Below, in pieces: positions 35,766 to 45,609 of a stretch of DNA of 64,000 nt. Numbering within the stretch: position 1 is the first letter of the stretch; each line of letters starts with the position of its first letter. The position numbers and the translations under genes are program-made. This DNA is from Pseudobutyrivibrio ruminis (GTDB lineage: Bacteria; Bacillota; Clostridia; Lachnospirales; Lachnospiraceae), in contig SVER01000010.1 in assembly GCA_015057315.1 (NCBI GenBank), positions 1 through 64,000 of the forward strand, read 5' to 3'. Under the pieces are notes generated by a model. The model was not told where the DNA came from, did not search any database, and worked only from the letters and a program-made list of their open reading frames with translations.

Positions 35766-35795
35766 AAAAGACACGCCTGCGGTGACGTGTCTTTT
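35766..35795 (-). terminator. Strong terminator between zinc-ribbon gene and rlmH
   Basis: aaaagacacg (35766-35775) pairs perfectly with cgtgtctttt (35786-35795), loop of 10 nt. On the minus strand it is followed by a run of seven T. About 105 nt separate it from the upstream gene stop, so it ends that transcript or a short leader RNA. Confidence 0.85.
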
Positions 35796-35857
35796 AAAGG
35801 GAGAATAATGTTATGAAAAATGTATCTCTTATCGAGATGATGTTATTCTACTAATTA

Positions 35858-35887
35858 ATTATGTTTAAATAGAGTATTAAATGTGAA
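35858..35887 (-). promoter_or_regulatory. Possible promoter upstream of the rlmH terminator
   Basis: On the minus strand TTCACA (complement at 35882-35887) and CATAAT (complement at 35858-35863) are 18 nt apart, 5/6 matches each. If real, it would start a short RNA of about 85 nt ending at the 35766-35795 terminator, with read-through into rlmH. Confidence 0.25.
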
Positions 35888-35900
35888 ATATTTGTTAAAT

Positions 35901-37067
35901 CTATGGTTGGTAAATATAGTTGCCATGATATGTAGGACTAACATTACCATCCTCATCAACAATAACTACAGATAATACGCTTGTACCCTCCAAAATTGGG
36001 AATGGATCAATATATTGTATTCCGTTTTTTGTAGGGCTTGTACCATCCCAGGTGTAAAATGCCTTACAGCCTTCTGGTACATCTATAGAAATCATAACCT
36101 TTTCATTGTATACACCATCTGTTGGTGTAACAACCGGAAGTGCAAGCTTTTTATAAGCAACTGTATACTCTGCTATAGCAACATCCGAATATTCTCCCGC
36201 TTCATTTTGTGCAACAGCTTTAACTACAGTGGTTCCTTCTGTTATCTGTATAGGCTTAGAATAAAGCTTACCTGATGTAGTTGGATTCTTACCGTTTAAT
36301 GTATAAAAGATTTGGTAATCACCATTGGTAGAAAGCTGTAATAAGAAATCCTTATCGTATGTGCCAGCCTCATAACTAAATGATGGTGGCATCATAATAT
36401 ATGCACTAATAAGCTCTTTAATTTCATCATTTGTAGCACCCTGTGCCAGTTCATAAATTCTAGCAGTATCATCTAAGGCGCTAAGTGAATTAAGAAGATA
36501 GGTATATATTTTTTTATTTTCCGGGTCAATTATAAGGGCTTGCTCCAAAAATGAGACAGCCTTCTCGTAATCCTTTACCCTGTAATACATTCTTCCCAAT
36601 CCATAAATAACTTCGTATGAACTGTCATCTATGGCATAGGCTTCTTCATAATAACCCAATGCCTTAGCATACTGAGCGTTATTTTCCGCATCCACAGCCA
36701 TATTCATAATATTGTCGTAGGAGTGATTACTCACATAAGGAATAATCATTAATGCTCCTATGATTGCAACAATGATTATAGCAATAAATAGTAGCGTACG
36801 AATCTTTTTAGTGAATACCTTAGGCTCATATTCTGTCGAACTGGTTTTAGGCGCCTCTACCGAAGTATTAATTTCAACCTTTTCAATAGGCTTATATACT
36901 CCAGTAGCAAATTTGTCATCTTTATTTTTGTTTTTATCTTCTACAACCTTTGATAAAAGTTCTTCTTCTAAAACATTGTAATCAGGCACAAGCTGAACAG
37001 ACTCCCCACATTTTGGGCAGTACATTAATCCATTTTCAATTTCAGCTCCACATTTTTTACAATTCAT
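35901..37067 (-). CDS. Zinc-ribbon, membrane, TPR and chitobiase-like C-terminal domain protein
   Basis: The 388-residue protein starts with a zinc ribbon (C3, C6, C17, C20), a charged linker, one transmembrane helix at about 90-112, TPR repeats at about 127-205 (NAQYAKALGYYEEAYAID, VIYGLGRMYYRVKDYEKAVSFLEQAL), and two extracytoplasmic segments (about 235-300 and 315-388) of the type seen in chitobiase C-termini, FYTLNGKNPTTSGKLYSKPI and FYTWDGTSPTKNGIQYIDPF. Topology suggests the zinc ribbon is inside and the rest outside. Function unknown; architecture suggests a scaffold at the membrane. Starts 3 nt after the fhs stop. Confidence 0.8.
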   Translation of the reverse strand: MNCKKCGAEIENGLMYCPKCGESVQLVPDYNVLEEELLSKVVEDKNKNKDDKFATGVYKPIEKVEINTSVEAPKTSSTEYEPKVFTKKIRTLLFIAIIIVAIIGALMIIPYVSNHSYDNIMNMAVDAENNAQYAKALGYYEEAYAIDDSSYEVIYGLGRMYYRVKDYEKAVSFLEQALIIDPENKKIYTYLLNSLSALDDTARIYELAQGATNDEIKELISAYIMMPPSFSYEAGTYDKDFLLQLSTNGDYQIFYTLNGKNPTTSGKLYSKPIQITEGTTVVKAVAQNEAGEYSDVAIAEYTVAYKKLALPVVTPTDGVYNEKVMISIDVPEGCKAFYTWDGTSPTKNGIQYIDPFPILEGTSVLSVVIVDEDGNVSPTYHGNYIYQP

Positions 37068-37070
37068 ATT

Positions 37071-38741
37071 TTAGAATAATCCTGTAATAACTCCATCATC
37101 AGTTACATCTATATTATTTGCAGCAGGCTGCTTTGGTAAGCCTGGCATAGTCATTATACTACCTGTTACAGCAACAACAAAGCCTGCTCCTGCGGAAGCA
37201 TATACTTCTCTAACATTTAATGTAAATCCCTCAGGTCTTCCAAGCTTAGTTGCATCGTCAGACAAAGAATACTGAGTCTTTGCCATACATACAGGGAAGT
37301 TGCCCATGCCAAGATCTGTAATACGCTTTAATTCTCTTTCAGCCGCTGGTGAATAAGATACGTCCTTAGCTCCATAAATCTCTGTTGCCACCTTAGAAAT
37401 CTTATCCTTTAATGAAAGGTCATCTTCATATAATGGCTTGAAGTTGCTCTCTTTGTTTTCAAGCACATTAAGGACCTTCTTAGCAAGCTCTACGCCGCCT
37501 TGGCCGCCCTTTTCCCAAACTTCAGAAAGAGCAAATTCACAACCTCTAGACTCACAAAATTCCTTAACAAAGTTTGTTTCTGCATCAGTATCTGTAATAA
37601 ATGAATTAAGTGTAACAACTACAGGTACATTATATTTCTGAAGGTTTTCTATATGCTTTTCAAGGTTAACAATTCCCTTCTTTAATGCATCTAGGTTTTC
37701 TTCAGTAAGGTCAGTCTTAGGTACGCCACCATTATACTTAAGCGCTCTGATTGTAGCTACTAAAACTACTGCATCCGGCTTAAGTCCTGCCATTCTACAT
37801 TTAATATCAAAGAATTTCTCAGCACCAAGGTCAGCTCCAAAGCCAGCCTCAGTAATTGTAATATCAGCAAGCTTCATAGATGCCTTTGTTGCACGAACTG
37901 AGTTACAGCCATGGGCAATATTTGCAAATGGTCCACCATGTACAATAGCTGGTGTATGCTCTAATGTCTGAATAAGGTTAGGCTTAAGTGCATCCTTAAG
38001 AAGTGCTGCCATAGCACCTGTAGCCTGTAAATCACCAGCAGTAACAGGCTTTCCTTCAAAAGTATAAGCAACAATAATCTTGCTTAATCTATCCTTTAAG
38101 TCATGCATATCATTGGCAAGACATAAAATCGCCATTATCTCAGAGGCAACTGTAATGACGAAATGATCCTCTCTAACCATACCATCAGCCTTTGCGCCAA
38201 GACCAACTACGATATTTCTAAGGACTCTATCATTCATATCAAGGCATCTCTTCCAAACGATTTGTCTAGGGTCGATACCAAGTAAATTACCCTGCTGAAT
38301 ATGATTGTCAAGCATAGCTGCAAGAAGATTGTTTGCAGATGTAATAGCATGAAAATCACCTGTAAAGTGAAGGTTCAAATCCTCCATTGGAACAACCTGT
38401 GCGTAACCACCACCTGCTGCTCCGCCCTTTATACCGAAGCAAGGTCCTAAAGATGGTTCTCTTAAAGCAAGGCAAGCCTTTTTACCAAGAACACCCATTG
38501 CCTGGCCAAGTCCTACAGATGTAGTAGTTTTACCCTCACCAGCAGGTGTAGGATTGATTGCTGTAACAAGAACAAGCTTACCATCCTTTTTACCCTCTAA
38601 TTTTGCAAGCAATTCATCGGATAATTTAGCTTTATACTTTCCGTATAACTCCAAATCATCCTCTTTAATATCAAGTAATGCCGCTACATCCTTGATATTA
38701 GCCATTTTTGCTTCCTGTGCGATTTGAATGTCTGTCTTCAT
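37071..38741 (-). CDS. fhs: Formate-tetrahydrofolate ligase
   Basis: The 556-residue ATP-dependent enzyme joins formate to THF for purine synthesis and one-carbon metabolism. It has the P-loop [39 protein letters not shown] and [13 protein letters not shown]. The second ATG (38741) gives the standard length and stands 8 nt after gggag; the first ATG (38747) is too close to it. In anaerobic Clostridia it need not mean acetogenesis; no other Wood-Ljungdahl gene is here. Confidence 0.97.
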   Translation of the reverse strand: MKTDIQIAQEAKMANIKDVAALLDIKEDDLELYGKYKAKLSDELLAKLEGKKDGKLVLVTAINPTPAGEGKTTTSVGLGQAMGVLGKKACLALREPSLGPCFGIKGGAAGGGYAQVVPMEDLNLHFTGDFHAITSANNLLAAMLDNHIQQGNLLGIDPRQIVWKRCLDMNDRVLRNIVVGLGAKADGMVREDHFVITVASEIMAILCLANDMHDLKDRLSKIIVAYTFEGKPVTAGDLQATGAMAALLKDALKPNLIQTLEHTPAIVHGGPFANIAHGCNSVRATKASMKLADITITEAGFGADLGAEKFFDIKCRMAGLKPDAVVLVATIRALKYNGGVPKTDLTEENLDALKKGIVNLEKHIENLQKYNVPVVVTLNSFITDTDAETNFVKEFCESRGCEFALSEVWEKGGQGGVELAKKVLNVLENKESNFKPLYEDDLSLKDKISKVATEIYGAKDVSYSPAAERELKRITDLGMGNFPVCMAKTQYSLSDDATKLGRPEGFTLNVREVYASAGAGFVVAVTGSIMTMPGLPKQPAANNIDVTDDGVITGLF

Positions 38742-38756
38742 TTGCATGACTCCCTT

Positions 38757-41510
38757 TTATTGTGCATTTATTAGTTCTTCAAACTCTGAAATGGACATGC
38801 GAATTTCTCTAGGCTTAGTACCCATTTCAGGGCCAACTACCCCAGCCTCTGCTAACTGATCCATGATTCTAGCTGCTCTGTTAAATCCAATCCTAAAGTT
38901 CCTTTGTAAATATCCAATGGAACCCTTTTGGTTTTCTATAACAAGGCGTCCGGCTTCGTTAAATAGTTGGTCTCTGGAATTATCCGGTTCCCCAGATATA
39001 GACACTGAACCACTGCCTGCCTCAGAGTTTTGAATTTGAGTTTCTATATCAGAATTATATTCTGCTGAATCGTTGTTATTTTTCAAGAAATCAACAACTG
39101 CACTAACCTCTTCATCACTAACAAAAGCACCTTGAACACGAATAGGCTTAGAAAGATTTTGTGGAGCATATAGCATATCACCATTACCAAGCAAATCCTC
39201 TGCACCGTTCATATCAAGGATAACTCGCGAATCATTTCCTGATGAAACAGAAAATGCTATACGAGAAGGAACATTAGCCTTAATAAGACCTGTAATTACA
39301 TTTACAGTAGGCTTTTGTGTTGCAATAATCAAATGAATACCTGCAGCACGGGCAAGCTGCGCAAGACGTACAATTGAGTCTTCTACATCAGCAGCCGCAA
39401 CCATCATAAGATCCGCAACCTCATCAAGTATGATAACAAGTTGAGACATTCTAACCCTTTTTTCTTCAGGAATAGAATCAGGCAGGGCATCGCTTTCTAC
39501 CTTTTCATTAAATCCTTCGATATTACGTACCCCTGCAGCAGCCAAAAGCTCATATCTATCTGTCATTTCCTTTACAGCCCAATGAAGCGCACCGGCAGCC
39601 TTCTTGGCATCAGTAATAACTGGAAGAAGAAGGTGTGGAATACCATTGTATACTGAAAGCTCAACCATCTTAGGGTCAACCATTATCATTTTAACCTCAT
39701 CAGGCTTAGCATGATATAGAATACTCATGATAATGGTGTTAATACAAACTGATTTACCTGAACCTGTGGCACCTGCAATAAGAAGGTGCGGCATCTTTTC
39801 AATATTTCCAACAATAACTGAGCCTGAAATATCCTTACCAACACAGAAGGATATTTTAGATTTAGCATTCTTAAATTCTTTTGAAGCAACAAGCTCTTTA
39901 AAGCCAACCATTGATTTTACCTTGTTAGGAACTTCTATACCAATTGCAGATTTACCTGGAATTGGCGCTTCTATTCTAACATCAGTAACTGCCATGTTAA
40001 GCTTAATATCATCTGATAAATTAACAACCTTAGATACCCTGGTGCCTTCTGCAATTTCAAGCTCATATCTTGTAACCGATGGGCCAAGGGTAACCTCTGT
40101 AACATTAGCCTGTACGCCAAAGTTACCAAGAGTACGCTGAAGCTTGCCAGCCATTTCCTGGAGATATTCCTTAGAATCCCCGCTACCCTTTTTAGCGTCA
40201 TTTAACAGAGTAAGTGGTGGATATTTATATGGTTTATTAGTTTTCTTTTTGTCAGCCTCAATAGAAGCACGAAGTGACTCTGATGAATTTTCAATTTCTT
40301 CTTTAGTAGATGACGAAGCCTTAGCCCTTCTTGCGGGGGTTTCATTTACTACAGTTTCTTCTACAGGCTCTTTTACCGGCTCCTGAACAGGAGGCTCTGG
40401 TGGTGTATTAATAACAGGCGCCTGATAAACTATAGGCTCAGGCTCTGCAATATTCGGAGTAGCTACAGCCTGTTGTGACACCGCTGCTATATTTTCGCTA
40501 TTGTCAACATCTGAATCAAGATTCTTAAAGGAATGTGTACTTCTTGATTTTCTATCAAATGCCTTTAGCTTATGACGGTTAGTTTTTGTAACCTCAACAT
40601 CAGACTCACCTTCAGCAAGATTAAATTTGATTTCATTAACATCTCCACCTGCAGTAATATCTGAATAATCAGGCATAAGAGTTGTGTTGCTGGTGATTCC
40701 TGTATGTTTTCTATCTCTTCTGTTACCTTCAGTTTGATTCATCTGTTGCTGTTCTAAAGCAATATCATCATTTATTTTATTTATAATAGCCTGACGATTA
40801 TCATTGAATCTGGTTTGATTAGCTTCTCTTTCTAATAGCTGTCGTTCTCTTCTGGCTCTTCTTTTAGCTGCTGCTCTATCTGCATGATATCTGGAAGATT
40901 GCTGAACCTTATCAAAAGCGAAACGTTCTAAAATAATAATTACACATACAATCATTATAATAATATCAATAAGATATGCCCCAAGAAGCCCAAAGCTATC
41001 AAAAACAGCAAACACAATAGCGCCGCCAATTAAGCCGCCGCCATAATGATGCTCCTTAGCAAAGTAAAAAGCTTCTAAAGGATTAAGAATACTTTGTCCA
41101 TTAAAAATAAGCTCAACAAAAACGCTAATAAATATTAATAGTATAGTGCCTGCTACAACCTTAGCCACTGCAACCTTATTGCCATAGTTAGAAATAATGA
41201 AAAATGCGGAAAATGCCACCATGAATGGCAGTACAAATTGAATTACACCAAAAACACCAAACAGAAAGTTGGATACTGCATTTCCAACCATTCCGCCAAT
41301 TCCAAAATTGCTTATGCAAAGTAAAATACACAGTACTAAAGAACCCCAAAGGATAATTTCCTTTGAAGAATCTTCAAAAAATGGATCCTCAAATTCTAAT
41401 TCTTCAGCCTTAACTCTAGTATTTTTTCTTTTAGTAGTATTCCTTGTTGTGTTTTGGGATTTTTTGCTATTTGATTTTCTTTTAGAATTATTCGTCCCTT
41501 TTTGTGCCAA
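38757..41510 (-). CDS. ftsK: DNA translocase FtsK/SpoIIIE
   Basis: The 917-residue protein has a basic, Asn/Lys/Thr-rich N-terminus, four transmembrane helices (about 50-190), a long variable linker (about 200-430), then the motor domain with Walker A AGATGSGKSVC (near residue 580), ILDEVADLM as Walker B, and the C-terminal gamma winged helix IGYLQRNFRIGFNRAARIMDQ that reads polar DNA motifs. It moves chromosome termini through the septum and activates Xer at dif. Start TTG at 41510 with agagg 7 nt upstream. Linker similarity to SpoIIIE or FtsK cannot be resolved. Confidence 0.95.
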   Translation of the reverse strand: MAQKGTNNSKRKSNSKKSQNTTRNTTKRKNTRVKAEELEFEDPFFEDSSKEIILWGSLVLCILLCISNFGIGGMVGNAVSNFLFGVFGVIQFVLPFMVAFSAFFIISNYGNKVAVAKVVAGTILLIFISVFVELIFNGQSILNPLEAFYFAKEHHYGGGLIGGAIVFAVFDSFGLLGAYLIDIIIMIVCVIIILERFAFDKVQQSSRYHADRAAAKRRARRERQLLEREANQTRFNDNRQAIINKINDDIALEQQQMNQTEGNRRDRKHTGITSNTTLMPDYSDITAGGDVNEIKFNLAEGESDVEVTKTNRHKLKAFDRKSRSTHSFKNLDSDVDNSENIAAVSQQAVATPNIAEPEPIVYQAPVINTPPEPPVQEPVKEPVEETVVNETPARRAKASSSTKEEIENSSESLRASIEADKKKTNKPYKYPPLTLLNDAKKGSGDSKEYLQEMAGKLQRTLGNFGVQANVTEVTLGPSVTRYELEIAEGTRVSKVVNLSDDIKLNMAVTDVRIEAPIPGKSAIGIEVPNKVKSMVGFKELVASKEFKNAKSKISFCVGKDISGSVIVGNIEKMPHLLIAGATGSGKSVCINTIIMSILYHAKPDEVKMIMVDPKMVELSVYNGIPHLLLPVITDAKKAAGALHWAVKEMTDRYELLAAAGVRNIEGFNEKVESDALPDSIPEEKRVRMSQLVIILDEVADLMMVAAADVEDSIVRLAQLARAAGIHLIIATQKPTVNVITGLIKANVPSRIAFSVSSGNDSRVILDMNGAEDLLGNGDMLYAPQNLSKPIRVQGAFVSDEEVSAVVDFLKNNNDSAEYNSDIETQIQNSEAGSGSVSISGEPDNSRDQLFNEAGRLVIENQKGSIGYLQRNFRIGFNRAARIMDQLAEAGVVGPEMGTKPREIRMSISEFEELINAQ

Positions 41511-41527
41511 AATATAACCTCTACATT

Positions 41528-41558
41528 CAAAAGAGAATAGTTAAACTATTCTCTTTTG
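41528..41558 (-). terminator. Terminator after glgA
   Basis: caaaagagaatagtt and aactattctcttttg form a perfect 15-bp inverted repeat around one central base (41528-41558). On the minus strand the 3' arm ends in tttt. It lies between glgA and ftsK, so ftsK probably has its own promoter. Confidence 0.8.
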
Positions 41559-41572
41559 CTAATATATATTTA

Positions 41573-43021
41573 TCAACCAATTAAATAGTTATAAATATTT
41601 TCGTATTTTTCTTTTTGAACAGACCATGAATAGTTCTTGCTCATACCGCGCTCAATCATCTTGTTCCACTGAGCTTTTTTCTCAAAATAAATATATTTAC
41701 TATAGTTAACAGTATTAAGCAACTCATCACCATTATAATTAGCAAATGAGAAACCATCTCCTGTCTTCATATATTCATTATATGCTTCGACTGTATCAGA
41801 AAGCCCACCTGTTTCTCTTACAATTGGAACTGTTCCATATCTAAATGATATCAGCTGTGTCAAGCCACATGGCTCGAATCTGGATGGCATCAAAAATGCA
41901 TCTGCAGCAGCATATAACTTATGAGCAAGGTTGTCATCATAGCAAATATTTGCAGAAATCTTCTCAGGGTACTTCCAAGCGTAATGTCTAAACATATTCT
42001 CATATTTAGATTCGCCAGTACCGATAACTACAAGTTGTGTGAAATCGTCAACAATTCCTTCAATACAGTAGTTAATCAAATCAAGGCCTTTTTGGTCTGT
42101 AAGACGTGAAATCAAACCTATCATATATTTCTTAGAATCTACCTCTAAGCCCAAATCAGCTTGAATTTTAGTCTTGTTAATTTTTTTATTTTTTCTAAAG
42201 GTCTTGATATCAAAATTCTTATAGATTTTTTCATCTGTAGCTGGATTGTATAAATCGTTATCTATGCCGTTAACAATGCCCTGCATATCATAGTGTCGTG
42301 CACGAAGTAAACCATCTAAGCCTTCGCCGTAATATGGCATTTGAATCTCTTCGCAATATGTAGAAGAAACTGTTGTAATATAATCTGCGTATACAAGTCC
42401 GCCCTTAAGCATATTACCGCATTTTTTGTATTCAAGCTTATCTGGTGTGAAAAGATTCATAGATAATCCTGAAATTCCAGCTACTGTCTTAGTATCCCAC
42501 ATACCCTGGAACTTAAGATTATGAATAGTCATAACCGACTTCATTCCCCAGAAGAACTGATCCCCCTGGAAATCATTCTTAAGGTATACTGGGATAAAAC
42601 CAGTCTGCCAATCATGGCAGTGAATAAGATTTGGTTGAAAACCAATGAGTGGAAGCATTGAAAGTACAGCCTTATCGAAAAAGATGAACTTTTCAAGATC
42701 CCATCTATCCTCTGAATATGGATAAAAGCAATCAAAATAATCGTGATTATCTATAAAGTAAAATTTAACACCATCAAGCTCGTACTCAAAAACGCCCACG
42801 TATTTAGTACCAACTAATGGGCCCATATTCATCTGGAAGCTAGTTAAAAATTTAAAATCCTTTTTGTATTTCTCAGGTATAAATGTATAGTATGGTAAAA
42901 CAACTCTAACATCGAAGTATTCCTTGGAAAACTCCTTTGGTAAAGCTCCGCAAACATCTGCCAATCCGCCAGTTTTAACAAATGGCACACATTCGCTTGC
43001 AGCAAAAAGTATCTTATTCAT
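41573..43021 (-). CDS. glgA: Glycogen synthase (ADP-glucose)
   Basis: The 482-residue GT5 enzyme extends alpha-1,4-glucan from ADP-glucose. It starts MNKILFAASECVPFVKTGGL with the substrate-binding KTGGLADV (K16-V23), has HNLKFQG, GIVNGIDNDLYNP and the C-terminal FEPCGLTQLISFRYGTVPIVRETGGLSDTV. Length is normal. Other glg genes are not adjacent. gagggg lies about 10 nt before the ATG. A terminator at 41528-41558 closes it. Confidence 0.94.
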   Translation of the reverse strand: MNKILFAASECVPFVKTGGLADVCGALPKEFSKEYFDVRVVLPYYTFIPEKYKKDFKFLTSFQMNMGPLVGTKYVGVFEYELDGVKFYFIDNHDYFDCFYPYSEDRWDLEKFIFFDKAVLSMLPLIGFQPNLIHCHDWQTGFIPVYLKNDFQGDQFFWGMKSVMTIHNLKFQGMWDTKTVAGISGLSMNLFTPDKLEYKKCGNMLKGGLVYADYITTVSSTYCEEIQMPYYGEGLDGLLRARHYDMQGIVNGIDNDLYNPATDEKIYKNFDIKTFRKNKKINKTKIQADLGLEVDSKKYMIGLISRLTDQKGLDLINYCIEGIVDDFTQLVVIGTGESKYENMFRHYAWKYPEKISANICYDDNLAHKLYAAADAFLMPSRFEPCGLTQLISFRYGTVPIVRETGGLSDTVEAYNEYMKTGDGFSFANYNGDELLNTVNYSKYIYFEKKAQWNKMIERGMSKNYSWSVQKEKYENIYNYLIG

Positions 43022-43046
43022 CAGTACTCAACCCCTCTTATTTTAT

Positions 43047-43775
43047 TTATTCATTCCAGTTATGATAAACATTCTGCACGTCATCATCTTCATCAAGTAG
43101 ATCTAAAATCTTATTGATTTTGTAAAGATCCTGCTCGTCAGTAAGTTCAACATAAGTCTGAGGAATCATTGTAACCTCAGCATCAGCCATAGGAATGTTC
43201 TCGGCCTCAAGAGCCTCTCTTACAGCAGAAAAATCATCTGGTGCTGTATAAATTTCGAAGCAATCCTCTTCCTCTGAGAAATCCTCAGCTCCTGCATCAA
43301 GAGCTATCATCATTAAATCGTCAGCTTCCATAGAGCAATCTTCTTTAGAAATGATAATCTGACCCTTGTTATCAAACATAAATGATACACAACCAGGTGT
43401 GCCAATGCTTCCGCCACCCTTAGTAAATGCATTTCTAACATTAGCTGCTGTACGATTTCTGTTGTCTGTAAGGCAATCTACAATAATAGCTGTACCATTT
43501 GGGCCATAGCCTTCGTAAGTAACGTTCTCGTAGTTAACAGCATCAATGTTACCAGCTGCCTTCTTAATACCATTTTCGATTGTAGCATTAGGCACGTTAT
43601 TAGACTTAGCCTTTGCGATTACATCGCGAAGCTTAGAATTATTGTTAGGGTCTGGACCGCCCTCTTTTACTGCGACAGCGATTTCACGACCAATTATTGT
43701 AAAAATCTTACCCTTTGCAGCATCATTCTTTTCCTTTTTGTGCTTAATATTAGCAAATTTTGAATGTCCTGACAT
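43047..43775 (-). CDS. yebC: YebC/PmpR-family transcriptional regulator / translation factor
   Basis: The 242-residue cytosolic protein starts [26 protein letters not shown] and has [26 protein letters not shown] and [28 protein letters not shown], typical of YebC. Members regulate genes in some bacteria, and some help ribosomes pass proline stretches. agaggt precedes the ATG. No recC/ruvC genes lie alongside as in other phyla. Confidence 0.95.
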   Translation of the reverse strand: MSGHSKFANIKHKKEKNDAAKGKIFTIIGREIAVAVKEGGPDPNNNSKLRDVIAKAKSNNVPNATIENGIKKAAGNIDAVNYENVTYEGYGPNGTAIIVDCLTDNRNRTAANVRNAFTKGGGSIGTPGCVSFMFDNKGQIIISKEDCSMEADDLMMIALDAGAEDFSEEEDCFEIYTAPDDFSAVREALEAENIPMADAEVTMIPQTYVELTDEQDLYKINKILDLLDEDDDVQNVYHNWNE

Positions 43776-43832
43776 GAAATTAATACCTCTTTTCTATTGT
43801 GAATCTAAAAAATTATATCAAATAACAGTTTT

Positions 43833-44714
43833 TTATTCAACGTGCCTTTTCTTTCTAACGTAAACTCCGTCAATTACCTTATCTGTCACGTTTTTAATAT
43901 AAAAAACATAATTTTCATCCTCTAATGTAAAGGATTTACCATCCTCAGGAATCTTACCATACAAGGAAACCAAATAGCCATTCAATGTTTCATAATCATT
44001 AGAAAACTTGGTTCCAAGCATTTCTTCCACTTCTTCTAAAGTGGTAGAGCCATCCATAAGGTATGAATCTTCTGTTTTTACCTCTATAGAAGCCTCTTCT
44101 TCATCATGCTCATCCTCAATATTACCAACTATTTCTTCAAGGATGTCCTCTAAAGAAAGTAATCCTGATACCTGGCCGTACTCATCAACAACAATTACCA
44201 TATGCCTTTTTTTAGATTGCATTTTGGCAAATAATGTGTTGATTCCATGTGTCTCTGGAACAAATTCAGCCACAGATAAAAGTTCCTTTAAATCCTTCAC
44301 TTTTAAATTATCAATATCCTTATCGTAGTACATTAAGATGTCCTTAATGTGCAATATACCAATGATATTATCAAGCTCATCAATATATACAGGATATCGA
44401 CTCATGTTATTTTCATTAATAAAGCTAATAGCTTCTCTTAGTGTACAATCACCATTTATAGCAACAATACTCTTTCTATGAGTCATAATATCTTTTGCAT
44501 CCGTATCAGAAAACTCAAAGATATTTTGAATCATAGCAGCCTCAGAGGCTAGGATATTGCCATCCTCATGGCCTTCATTCACCAGTGAAATAACATCTTC
44601 TTCTGTTACATTTTCCTGCTTGGATTTGCGGTAAAAAATAATAAGTAGTGCAAATTCAATTAATGCAATAATAATAAAAACAATTAACAAATAGGGATTC
44701 GACCCGTCTTCCAT
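43833..44714 (-). CDS. CBS-pair/CorC-HlyC domain membrane protein lacking DUF21
   Basis: The 293-residue protein has one N-terminal transmembrane helix (about 8-27), two CBS domains (about 75-195; DIMTHRKSIVAI, MSRYPVYIDELDNIIGILHIKDIL, VVDEYGQVSGLLSLEDILEEIVG) and a C-terminal CorC_HlyC domain (about 205-290). In CNNM/CorC magnesium transporters a four-helix DUF21 domain precedes the CBS pair; it is missing here. It may therefore sense nucleotides without transporting, or partner another protein. gaaaggag precedes the ATG. It stands between the rex-operon terminator and yebC. Confidence 0.82.
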   Translation of the reverse strand: MEDGSNPYLLIVFIIIALIEFALLIIFYRKSKQENVTEEDVISLVNEGHEDGNILASEAAMIQNIFEFSDTDAKDIMTHRKSIVAINGDCTLREAISFINENNMSRYPVYIDELDNIIGILHIKDILMYYDKDIDNLKVKDLKELLSVAEFVPETHGINTLFAKMQSKKRHMVIVVDEYGQVSGLLSLEDILEEIVGNIEDEHDEEEASIEVKTEDSYLMDGSTTLEEVEEMLGTKFSNDYETLNGYLVSLYGKIPEDGKSFTLEDENYVFYIKNVTDKVIDGVYVRKKRHVE

Positions 44715-44770
44715 AAAAACTCCTTTCTATACATCAATATTACCATAATATGATAACATACCTAAATAAA

Positions 44771-44800
44771 AAAGACTAAACATAATAGTGTTTAGTCTTT
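44771..44800 (-). terminator. Terminator after the rex/coiled-coil operon
   Basis: aaagactaaaca (44771-44782) pairs perfectly with tgtttagtcttt (44789-44800), 6-nt loop, followed on the minus strand by a T-run. It separates rex and its partner from the CBS-domain gene. Confidence 0.88.
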
Positions 44801-44824
44801 AAAAATTTCGTGAATTTTGAGATT

Positions 44825-45601
44825 CTAGGATTCTTCTGACGCTGATTCTTCCGCAGATTCTTCTACAATTTCTTTAGAAGCTTCCTCGTCAGCCTTTGTT
44901 TCTTTTGCAACAGCATCTAAATCTATGTCTTCTAATTCCACATTGGACAAATCCTTATCCTTATCGTCAGCCTTTTCCTTAGCTGGAGCCTCTTTATCAT
45001 CAATGCTACCAATATAAAACTGACCATTTTGCATATCAAAAAGATTAAGCACCTCCATGCCGAAAACATCATGCATATAGGAATATATTTCTTTATTATT
45101 AATCTCTCTATTATGCTTTCTTATAACATTTTTCTTAAGCTTAACCCTAATATCCTTTATCCACTCGGTTATTTCCTCAGCTTCATTGGAATTAGTGCGA
45201 AGCTTATCATAGCAATAATCCATAGTGGCAAGCATAAGCTCATGATTTACTTCATCTATTTGATTAGGTATATCTAGAAGCTCGTCCTCGTTACTTGCAA
45301 TACGTTCTTTGCATTCCTCAAGCAATCTTTTATCATCATCCAGCTTTTTGGAAACCAAATCCGATGTGCCTTCCATATTAGACATCACCGATGCCATAAG
45401 ATTTTCCTTAACCTTCTTTAAATCCTTAAGCTCCTGCTTAAGCTCTGCCTCATGCTTAATCAAGTCGTTTTCCTTAGATTCAAGCTCTTTTACAGGCTCT
45501 GGCTTACCGCCCAAAGCAAAAAGCCTATGCCACTTTTGATCCAATATAAGAATTGGAATCTTTATATTAGCTAAAGCATTAGAAAAATCCTTTTCAGACA
45601 T
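44825..45601 (-). CDS. Coiled-coil cytosolic protein cotranscribed with rex, unknown function
   Basis: The 258-residue protein opens with MSEKDFSNALANIKIPILIL and QKWHRLFAL, a short conserved-looking core; a long coiled coil follows (about 40-150), then a helical segment with KLKKNVIRKHNREINNKEIY, and a very acidic C-terminus (about 205-258, rich in Glu, Asp, Ala, Ser, low complexity). No signal peptide or membrane helix. It lies 8 nt after rex with aggtga in the gap. I know of no named function; Lachnospiraceae genomes often have such a gene beside rex (memory, unchecked). Confidence 0.65.
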   Translation of the reverse strand: MSEKDFSNALANIKIPILILDQKWHRLFALGGKPEPVKELESKENDLIKHEAELKQELKDLKKVKENLMASVMSNMEGTSDLVSKKLDDDKRLLEECKERIASNEDELLDIPNQIDEVNHELMLATMDYCYDKLRTNSNEAEEITEWIKDIRVKLKKNVIRKHNREINNKEIYSYMHDVFGMEVLNLFDMQNGQFYIGSIDDKEAPAKEKADDKDKDLSNVELEDIDLDAVAKETKADEEASKEIVEESAEESASEES

Positions 45602-45609
45602 AAAATCAC

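Noticed and set aside
35813..35854. Plus-strand 13-codon ORF with aaagggag 9 nt upstream
   Set aside because: No plus-strand gene follows that it could lead, and the Shine-Dalgarno match is easily met by chance in this A/G-rich spacer.
37071..38741. Sign of acetogenesis (Wood-Ljungdahl pathway)
   Set aside because: fhs alone is common in non-acetogenic Clostridia; no CODH/ACS, metF or folD genes are here.
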